Assembly: GCA_964560325.1 (NCBI GenBank)
Contig: CAZLLV010000359.1
Span: 1-11,156, forward strand
Direction of reading: 5' to 3'
Length of the DNA: 11,156 nt
Source: CAZLLV01 sp964560325
GTDB taxonomy: Bacteria > Acidobacteriota > Thermoanaerobaculia > Multivoradales > DATKCC01
Of the stretch, positions 1-5,457 are shown piece by piece. The number at the start of each line of letters is the position of its first letter. Positions within the stretch are counted from its first letter, which is position 1. The position numbers and the translations under genes were made by a program. Under the pieces are notes generated by a model. The model was not told where the DNA came from and did no database searches. It was given only the letters and a program-made list of their open reading frames with translations.

Positions 1-554
1 AGGGCGGCGTAGGGCGCGCGGCTCGGTTCGCGTCCGGCGCGAGACGCGCGTGCACGCCGCCCCACACGAGAGCGGCCGGCCGCTCGACGCCCGCCGGAGG
101 GGACCCCGCCCCGCCCGCTCGCCGTTCGGCGGTGATTGCCGTAGCGATCCCTGGCTTACCTGTTGTGTCTGGCCGTCCAGAAGCGACGCTTGAAGTGCGT
201 GGATAGCGCTGTGACCTTCGCGGGGAGGGGGGAGGGCCGGGCCAGGAGTCCCGAACCGGGTCGCTCGGCGGACGCGCCCGCTTCACCGCACCCGGGTAGA
301 CGAACGATCGGGCGGAGACGCGAGCGGTCGGAGGGCGAACGAGCGAGAGCTCGCGTAGAACGGCCCGACCAGGGTGCGGCGGTCGCAGGGAACCGAACGT
401 TGCTGCTCCGGCACCGACGCTCCCTCACCACGACCGTTGCATGCGGGCTCGGTAGCCGACGCCCGGGCGGGAGCTCCTGGCCCGGCCCGGGCGGTGGGGA
501 TCGGCTCCCGTCCGCGTGAGCTATCCTCCAACTGGACCAGGAAAGGAGATCGAG
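1..554. other. 5' region without a convincing gene
   Basis: Frames in this stretch on both strands give Arg/Pro/Ser/Ala-rich low-complexity translations with no recognisable motif, which is what non-coding or antisense frames look like at this GC content. No start with a good ribosome binding site was found apart from the one at 555. The left part holds a perfect 16-bp palindrome (listed separately). The region just upstream of 555 should carry the promoter of the selenoprotein gene, but I see no clear -35/-10 pair. The start or end of a gene lying mostly outside the window on the left cannot be excluded. Confidence 0.5.
70..85. repeat. 16-bp perfect palindrome
   Basis: The sequence GAGCGGCCGGCCGCTC is its own reverse complement. 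As RNA it would form a 6-bp stem with a CCGG loop. No T-run follows on either side, so it is not a classical terminator. It could be an operator, a terminator hairpin for a gene outside the window, or chance in very GC-rich DNA. Confidence 0.4.
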
Positions 555-1133
555 ATGATCGAGAAACGCATCTTGTCGGCGGTCGGGTTGGCCGCTTGTC
601 TGTTGCTCCTGTCGACCGCCGGGATGGCCGAGGAGCCGGAGGGGGCCGAGGTCGGTCCGGCCGTGGGTTCCGAGGCGCCAGACTTCACGCTCCCGTCGGT
701 GACCGACGGCGAGACCTACACGCTGTCCGAAGACCGCGGGGAGAGGCCCGTGGTGATGGTCTTCTTCCGCGGCGCCTGGTGACCGTACTGCCGAACGCAG
801 CTGGTCGAGCTGCAAGCGCAACTGGAAGAGCTCGAAGCCCTCGGCGCCCGCGTCGTCGTGATCGCGCGGGACGACTCCGAAGCCCTCGCGGCGCTCGCGG
901 AAGATAGCGGTCTCGAGTACCCGCTCCTCCACGACGCGGAGGGCGAGACCGTGATCCGCTACGGGCTACGCAACGAGGGCTTCACCCGCGGCGTCCTGCC
1001 GCACCCCACCGTCCTGGTAATCGACGAGGAAGGGAAGGTCCGCTACAAGCGGGTCGACGTCGACTACACGCAACGCCCGCCGGCCGAGGACCTGGTGGTG
1101 GCGGTGGAGGCGCTCAGGCCGGCGAGCGACTGA
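555..1133 (+). CDS. Exported peroxiredoxin-like selenoprotein (in-frame TGA = Sec76)
   Basis: This is an AhpC/TSA (redoxin) family thiol peroxidase-like protein of 192 residues if TGA at 780-782 is read as selenocysteine. The ATG at 555 follows a good Shine-Dalgarno, GGAG at 544-547. Residues 1-25 are a signal peptide (MIEKR, hydrophobic core, then AGMA-EE), so the product should act outside the cytoplasm. The entry motif APDFTLPS is at 41-48. Next come V-M-V-F-F-R-G-A-W, the TGA (residue 76), then PYCRTQL with Cys79. Family members have W-C-P-Y-C here, so Sec replaces the first, catalytic Cys. After the TGA the same frame runs for 117 codons and completes the thioredoxin fold, with VVVIARD, YPLLHD, the cis-Pro segment VLPHPTVLVIDEEG and a C-terminal helix. 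Automatic calling would split it into a truncated upstream ORF and a GTG-started ORF at 858-1133. A nonsense mutation is the alternative, but the exact Cys position and the SECIS-like hairpin argue against it. selA, selB, selD and tRNA-Sec are not in this window. Substrate and reductant are unknown. Confidence 0.88.
780..782 (+). other. Recoded TGA selenocysteine codon
   Basis: This in-frame TGA lies in the peroxiredoxin-like gene between the Trp and Pro-Tyr-Cys codons of the active-site motif. It takes the place of the TGC/TGT found in cysteine homologues, giving a U-x-x-C redox motif. The other protein genes in the window also end in TGA, so this organism does not reassign TGA globally. Reading it as Sec must depend on local context. 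Confidence 0.87.
797..813 (+). promoter_or_regulatory. Bacterial SECIS-like stem-loop
   Basis: GCAGCT and AGCTGC form a perfect 6-bp stem around the 5-nt loop GGTCG (803-807). The loop begins about 20 nt after the TGA. Known bacterial SECIS elements sit in the coding region just downstream of UGA, with a short apical loop that usually carries G at its first positions; the E. coli fdhF loop contains GGUCU. SelB with Sec-tRNA binds this loop. A weaker lower stem, TGC 789-791 with GCA 818-820, may extend it across internal loops. This is a by-eye fold, with no energy computed. Confidence 0.75.
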
Positions 1134-1135
1134 GC
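1112..1135. terminator. Weak hairpin at the convergent gene ends
   Basis: GCTCAG (1112-1117) pairs with CTGAGC (1130-1135) across a 12-nt loop, and the stem includes the TGA stop of the selenoprotein gene. It lies where transcription of that gene meets the convergent nuclease gene, which ends at 1152. The stem is only 6 bp and no T-run follows, so termination is a guess. Confidence 0.22.
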
Positions 1136-1151
1136 CCCAGCCGCCGTTTCG

Positions 1152-2318
1152 TCAGGCCGGATCGGAGTCCGCCGGCACCGACTCCGACCCCTTGAGCTTG
1201 TCGAGATAGGCCTGGCTGTCATTGGTGCTCAACCGGACCCACATCGGCTTGTGGTCCGAGAACTGGTAGGTCCGCCAGGTGCGGTAGTACTCCTCCAGTT
1301 CGTTCTTGTCGGCCGCGCGTTTCCCGTTCGGACTCTTCCGGGCGTGGCTTGCGTACTGGTCGAAGTGATCGTTCGTAAAGACACTGTCGAAGATCTCGAG
1401 GATTCCAGCGTTGCGCTTCTTTGGGTTTTGGGAACGGCGCTCGACGTACTCGATCACCTCCGGCTTGGTCTTGAACGCGATCTGGTCGTAGTGTTTGGTC
1501 CGGTCGATGTTCGTCGGCTTCAGGAGAGGCTTCGGAACGACGAAGCCCTGGTCCGAGAGCGCCTTCATCGTGCCGTGCTCCGGGTGGACGATGTTGAAAT
1601 CGCCCAGGAGGATCAGCGCCTTGTTCTCGGCCAGGGCGCGGTCCGCCCGCTTACTAAGGTAGCCGGCCACGCGGTCGATCTCTTCGATCCGCTCCTGGAG
1701 CTTTGCCCCGGAGCTCGCGCCGTAGTAGAGGTGCACGGTGCAGATGTCGAACCGGAACCAGCCCGACTGGAAGCTGGCGAGGAAGGGTGTACGCCGGAAC
1801 TGCTTTCCGGCGACGATCGGCTCGTCGTGAACGACGGCCTCCACCTTGCTGATCAGCATGCTGACCGGGAGCACGATCTCGCCGGCGATGTTGCGGAACC
1901 AGACCTTCCGCTTGTCATACACGAACGTGAGCCGCTCGCCGTTGCCGCCCAAGGCGGGGTCGGTCACGTCGGTGGCGATGTAGTCCCAGTCCGGCCCCAG
2001 GATCTTCATCACCGTCTCCCACTCCTCGAGATCGTTGATCTCCTGGACTGCCACGAAGTCGAAGCGGGACAGCACCTCGGCGATGTAGTGGTGGCTCTCA
2101 GGCAGGCGCTCGCCGAATCCGCGCCGGGACTTCTTGCCGCGCTTGTCTCGCTTGTCGAAGTCGCGGATGTTCCAGGTGGCGAGCAGGAGGTTCTGCTCGG
2201 CGTCCTTGTCGGGGATCGTCCGGTCGAGCTGGTCACGCAGCCGGCAGAGGTTCTCGATCACGCGCTTCCGCTCGGCCAGATCACGATACTTGTACCGCAG
2301 TGAGTAGTAGTAGGGCAC
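1152..2318 (-). CDS. Endonuclease/exonuclease/phosphatase (EEP, DNase I-like) family protein
   Basis: The product has 388 residues and the metal-dependent phosphohydrolase fold that cleaves phosphodiester or phosphomonoester bonds in nucleic acids, lipids or inositol phosphates. All catalytic blocks are present in order: LLLATWNIRDFD (Asn50), VAVQEIN (Glu93, metal ligand), TVHLYY (His196), LLGDFNI (Asp240, Asn242), YDQIAF (Asp278) and FSDHKPMW (Asp355, His356). A basic, Lys/Arg-rich stretch lies at 55-66. The GTG start at 2318 is chosen because it follows GAGGAGAGG and begins MPYYYSLRYK; the open frame further upstream to 2795 overlaps the omega-amidase antisense and looks non-coding. No signal peptide is seen, so it is probably cytoplasmic. 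The last 30 or so residues are hydrophilic and outside the domain. Codon use is visibly more AT-rich than in the flanking genes, which suggests recent acquisition. Substrate cannot be told from sequence; a nuclease is the best guess. Confidence 0.85.
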   Translation of the reverse strand: MPYYYSLRYKYRDLAERKRVIENLCRLRDQLDRTIPDKDAEQNLLLATWNIRDFDKRDKRGKKSRRGFGERLPESHHYIAEVLSRFDFVAVQEINDLEEWETVMKILGPDWDYIATDVTDPALGGNGERLTFVYDKRKVWFRNIAGEIVLPVSMLISKVEAVVHDEPIVAGKQFRRTPFLASFQSGWFRFDICTVHLYYGASSGAKLQERIEEIDRVAGYLSKRADRALAENKALILLGDFNIVHPEHGTMKALSDQGFVVPKPLLKPTNIDRTKHYDQIAFKTKPEVIEYVERRSQNPKKRNAGILEIFDSVFTNDHFDQYASHARKSPNGKRAADKNELEEYYRTWRTYQFSDHKPMWVRLSTNDSQAYLDKLKGSESVPADSDPA

Positions 2319-2367
2319 AGCCTCTCCTCTCGAACTCCCACAGTGGATAGGGGAAGATCCGGTTCGG

Positions 2368-2396
2368 ATACTACTCCCGGGTCGCGCCGTGCGCAA
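2368..2396 (-). promoter_or_regulatory. Candidate promoter of the EEP nuclease gene
   Basis: On the minus strand TTGCGC (2396-2391) is followed after 17 nt by TAGTAT (2373-2368). The -10 matches the consensus at 4 of 6 positions; the -35 keeps only TTG. Start of transcription would be near 2360, leaving a leader of about 40 nt with a strong Shine-Dalgarno before the GTG at 2318. Confidence 0.35.
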
Positions 2397-2428
2397 TCGT
2401 GGCGCCGAAGACGGGGGGGTCCGGCCGT

Positions 2429-3208
2429 TCAGCGATCTTGTAGAAAAGGCAGGTCTTTGCGTACCTGCTTGACGCGGGCGGGGTCGAGGTCGGCGAGGAG
2501 GAGGGTTTCGCCGCCGGCGCCGGCGGCGAGCACCTCGCCCATCGGGTCGACGATCGCGCTGTCGCCGACGTAGTCGAGCCCGCCGCCCGTGCCGACGCGG
2601 TTGACGCCGGCGACGTACGCCTGGTTCTCGATCGCCCGCGCCGCGAGGAGTGTCCGCCAGTGGTGCCTGCGGGTCGCCGGCCAGTTGGCGACCACGAGGT
2701 AGAGGTCGGTGTCTTCCGCCACGTCCCAGAAGAGGTCGGCGAAGCGCAGGTCGTAGCAGACGAAGAGGGCGGTGCGGAAGAGCTCGTCGCCGCACGGGAT
2801 CTCGACCGTCACGGTTTCGGCGCCGGCGCCGTAGTGCTTGTCCTCGCCGGCGTGCGTGAACGGGTGGATCTTCCGGTAGCGGTGGACCTCGCCACCGGGG
2901 CCGGCGAGCACCAGGGTGTTGAACGGGCGGGGCTTCTTCTCGTTCGACGTCTCGGGCAGCTCCGGGACCGAGCCGGCGATCCAGACGCCGTACTCAGCGG
3001 CCCGGTCGCGCAGGAAGCGCACGCTCGCGCCGTCCCACGGCTCCTGCACCGCGCGCGTGTTCATCGTGAAGCCGCAGGCGAACATCTCGGGCAGGACGAC
3101 GAGGTGGGCGCGCGCCTCGACCGCCGCACGCAGCCAGGGCTCGAGGCGGGCGAAGTTCGCCTCCGGATCTTCCCAGGCGATGTCGGTCTGTAAGAGTGCG
3201 AGCCTCAT
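2429..3208 (-). CDS. Omega-amidase, YafV/Nit2-type carbon-nitrogen hydrolase
   Basis: A cytoplasmic nitrilase-superfamily amidase of 259 residues, close to the roughly 256 of E. coli YafV. It should hydrolyse omega-amides of 2-oxo acids, mainly alpha-ketoglutaramate to 2-oxoglutarate plus ammonia. The Glu-Lys-Cys catalytic triad is plain: LPEMF (Glu41), YRKIHPF (Lys113) and FVCYDLRF (Cys151). VCYDLRFADLFW and the following VVANWP are typical of the omega-amidase branch, as is GEDKHYGAG near 121-129. The ATG at 3208 overlaps the aminotransferase stop as ATGA (3205-3208), so it is translationally coupled to that gene. It is the last gene of the leftward operon. The pairing with a glutamine transaminase supports the omega-amidase reading over other nitrilase types. 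Confidence 0.88.
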   Translation of the reverse strand: MRLALLQTDIAWEDPEANFARLEPWLRAAVEARAHLVVLPEMFACGFTMNTRAVQEPWDGASVRFLRDRAAEYGVWIAGSVPELPETSNEKKPRPFNTLVLAGPGGEVHRYRKIHPFTHAGEDKHYGAGAETVTVEIPCGDELFRTALFVCYDLRFADLFWDVAEDTDLYLVVANWPATRRHHWRTLLAARAIENQAYVAGVNRVGTGGGLDYVGDSAIVDPMGEVLAAGAGGETLLLADLDPARVKQVRKDLPFLQDR

Positions 3209-4380
3209 CCCCGGAGCTTCCTCAACCGCCGGATCGCCTCGTCGAGCACCGCGTCGGTCTTGCAGAAGGCGAAGCGCACGAGGTGCCGGCCTGCTTCCGG
3301 ATGGGCGAAGAACGAGGTCGGCGGGATGCCGACGACGCCGACGGTCTCCGGCAGCATACGGCAGAACGCTTCCGTGTCTTCGTGCCCGAGCGGGCGGATG
3401 TCCGCCAGCACGAAGTAGGTGCCGTGCGGGCGGTGGACGCGGAAGCCGACCTCGTCGAGCCCGGCGCACAGCCGGTCGCGCCGCGCCCGGTAGTCGGCGA
3501 GGAAGGCGTCGTAGTAGTCGTCGCCGGCCCCGAGCGCATGGGCGACGGCGTGCTGGAACGGCGTCCCGTTGCAGAAGGTGATGAACTGGTGCGCCGCGCG
3601 CAGCGCCCGGGTGATCTCGGGAGGCGCGACCGTCCAGCCGATCTTCCAGCCGGTGACGCTGAAGGTCTTGCCCGCCGACGAAATGGTCACCGTCCGCTCC
3701 CGCATGCCGGGCAGGGAGGCGGGCGGAACGTGCTCGCCGTCGAAGACCAGGTGCTCGTAGACCTCGTCCGAGACGAGGAGCAGGTCGCGCTCGCGGCAGA
3801 GCCCGGCGAGGTGGTCGAGCTCGTCGCGCGTCCAGACCTTGCCGGTCGGGTTGTGGGGGGTGTTGAGGAGGATCGCGCGCGTGCGGTCGGTGATCGCGGC
3901 GTCGAGCTCGGCCCGGTCGTAGGAGAACGGCGCCCCCGGCGGCGCGCCCGGCTCCGGCGGCCGAAGGGTCACCACGCGCGCGGTTGCGCCGGCCATGGCG
4001 ATCGAGGCGAGGTAGGAGTCGTAGAACGGCTCGAACAGCACCACCTCGTCGCCCGGGTCGCAGAGCGCCATCAGCGAGGCGAAGATCGCCTCGGTGGCGC
4101 CGGCGTAGACGGTCACCTCGTTGGTGGAGCAGGGGAGGCCCCAGAAACGCTCCTGGTGCCGCGTGATCGCGGCCGCCAGCTCCGGCACGCCGCCGGTCGG
4201 GCAGTACTGGTTCTTCCCCTCGCGGATCGCGCGGATGGCGGCTTCGTGGAGGAAGCCCGGGCCGTCGAAGTCGGGAAAGCCCTGGCCGAGGTTGACGGCG
4301 TCGTGCTCGATTGCGAGGCGCGTCATCTCGGCGAAGATGGTGGTGCCAAAGCCGGCCACCCGCTGGGCGCCGAAGCTCAT
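3205..4380 (-). CDS. Class I PLP aminotransferase, glutamine transaminase K/YbdL-like
   Basis: This fold-type I aminotransferase has 391 residues. Landmarks are NLGQGFPDFDGP (30-41), the Tyr-containing QYCPTGG loop, LLNTPHNPTGKV (Asn177), LLVSDEVYEHLVF (Asp205, Tyr208), the PLP Schiff-base lysine in SSAGKTFSVTGWKIGW (Lys238) and the carboxylate-binding arginine in HLVRFAFCK (Arg369). The GQGFPDF, NTPHNP and GKTFSVTGWK-IGW signatures are those of the kynurenine aminotransferase/glutamine transaminase K/YbdL group, which uses glutamine or methionine as amino donor. The ATG at 4380 overlaps the upstream kinase stop as ATGA, and its own stop overlaps the omega-amidase start. Its likely role is transamination of alpha-keto-gamma-methylthiobutyrate or aromatic keto acids with glutamine, the amidase removing the coproduct. 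Exact donor and acceptor are not provable from sequence. Confidence 0.88.
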   Translation of the reverse strand: MSFGAQRVAGFGTTIFAEMTRLAIEHDAVNLGQGFPDFDGPGFLHEAAIRAIREGKNQYCPTGGVPELAAAITRHQERFWGLPCSTNEVTVYAGATEAIFASLMALCDPGDEVVLFEPFYDSYLASIAMAGATARVVTLRPPEPGAPPGAPFSYDRAELDAAITDRTRAILLNTPHNPTGKVWTRDELDHLAGLCRERDLLLVSDEVYEHLVFDGEHVPPASLPGMRERTVTISSAGKTFSVTGWKIGWTVAPPEITRALRAAHQFITFCNGTPFQHAVAHALGAGDDYYDAFLADYRARRDRLCAGLDEVGFRVHRPHGTYFVLADIRPLGHEDTEAFCRMLPETVGVVGIPPTSFFAHPEAGRHLVRFAFCKTDAVLDEAIRRLRKLRG

Positions 4381-5456
4381 CTGTCCCCCTCCCAGTCCCA
4401 GAAGAAGTCGGCGTTGGTCATCTCCTCCTCTTCCGGGTCCGCGGCCGGCGGGGCGAGTCCGGCGTCGCTGCGGGCCACGGCGAGCGCGTCCTCCAGCTCC
4501 TTGAGCTCGCCGACCCAGTACGCCTCGGTGCCGAACTCGGAGAAGGTGCGCGGGAAGAACGGGTCGTGCCAGCGTCGCGCGATCCAGGCGCTGTAGCTGA
4601 CGATCCGCAGGCCCCGGAGCGGCTCGATCAGGCGCAGCGTCGTGCGGTCGAAGAGGCGGAAGCGCTCGTACCCTTCGAGAAAGGACTCGCGCAGCCGGCG
4701 GGCCTCGGCGTCGCGGCCGGGGATGCAGAGCCACAGATCCTGCACAGCCGGGCCGACCACCATGTCGTCGAAGTCGAGAGTGCGCAGGATGCCGTCGCGC
4801 ACGAGCAGGTTCGAGACGTGGAGATCGCCGTGGATGCGGTGCATGTCGACCCCCTCCGCGAGGCGGTCGTAGAGGTCGGCGATCGCCAGCGCGACGTCCT
4901 TGTAGCGGGGGAGGAGGTGGGACGGGATCGTCTCGTGCTCGGTCATCCACTCGAGGTTGCGGCGGACGAAGGCGTCGGAGGTCAGGCGCGGCCGGTGGGG
5001 AGCGTCGCCGCGGGCGCCGACGGCGTGGATGCGCGCGGCGAGCATGCCGGCCCGCTCGGCGAGCGCGGCGTCGAGCTCGTCGGGCGAGCGGCCGCCGCGG
5101 CGGTCGGAGAGGCCGTAGTGGATGCCGTCGATCGTGCGCAGCGTGCCGCCGCCCTGGAGCGTCCGCCAGGTGCAGACGTCGATCTCCTCGGCCGCCAGCT
5201 CGGCGACGAAGGCGTGCTCTTCCAGGATCTGCTCGGCGCTCCAGCGGGTCGGGCGGTAGAACTTGGCGATCACCCGGCTGCGGTCGGCGAGCTCGACCTC
5301 GTAGACGCGGTTCTCGTAGGCGTTGAGCGGGTAGCAGACCGGGTTGACCGCGAGGCCCGCGGCCTCGACCGCTTCGAGCACCCGGTCGGGGGTCAGGTGG
5401 AGAAAGAGATCGCGGCTCTCGCTCGCGGCCCCCGGCTGCGCCTCGTCGTGCGCCAC
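4377..5456 (-). CDS. srkA: Stress response kinase A (SrkA/YihE-like)
   Basis: A protein kinase of the aminoglycoside phosphotransferase fold, 359 residues against about 328 in E. coli SrkA. Signatures strongly resemble SrkA: PLNAYENRVYEVEL (43-56), VIAKFYRPTRWSAEQILEEH (ATP-binding Lys65), HRIHGDLHVSNLLVRDG (catalytic Asp211, Asn216), LRTLDFDDMVVGPAVQDLW (metal-binding Asp228) and IEPLRGLRIVSYSAWIARRW with DPFFP. In E. coli SrkA is a Ser/Thr kinase linked to the Cpx envelope-stress response and to protection from oxidative death. The GTG start at 5456 lies 1 bp after the ketosynthase stop and has only a weak GAGG upstream, so translational coupling is likely. The N-terminal 18 residues and the Glu-rich C-terminal 20 residues exceed the E. 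coli protein. The targets in this organism are unknown. Confidence 0.87.
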   Translation of the reverse strand: MAHDEAQPGAASESRDLFLHLTPDRVLEAVEAAGLAVNPVCYPLNAYENRVYEVELADRSRVIAKFYRPTRWSAEQILEEHAFVAELAAEEIDVCTWRTLQGGGTLRTIDGIHYGLSDRRGGRSPDELDAALAERAGMLAARIHAVGARGDAPHRPRLTSDAFVRRNLEWMTEHETIPSHLLPRYKDVALAIADLYDRLAEGVDMHRIHGDLHVSNLLVRDGILRTLDFDDMVVGPAVQDLWLCIPGRDAEARRLRESFLEGYERFRLFDRTTLRLIEPLRGLRIVSYSAWIARRWHDPFFPRTFSEFGTEAYWVGELKELEDALAVARSDAGLAPPAADPEEEEMTNADFFWDWEGDR

Positions 5457-5457
5457 G

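Noticed and set aside
780..782. TGA read as a true stop, with 555-782 and 858-1133 as two genes or a pseudogene
   Set aside because: The TGA replaces exactly the catalytic Cys codon, no frameshift is present, the downstream frame is well conserved in character, and a SECIS-like hairpin follows. The GTG at 858 has no convincing ribosome binding site and would start inside the fold.
2319..2795. N-terminal extension of the EEP nuclease up to 2795
   Set aside because: The extension is Arg/Pro-rich, antisense-frame in character and overlaps the omega-amidase in another frame. The GTG at 2318 has a strong Shine-Dalgarno and a sensible N-terminus.
3196..4596. Plus-strand open frame opposite the aminotransferase
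   Set aside because: The minus strand holds an intact PLP aminotransferase with all catalytic residues; this frame is its GC-rich shadow.
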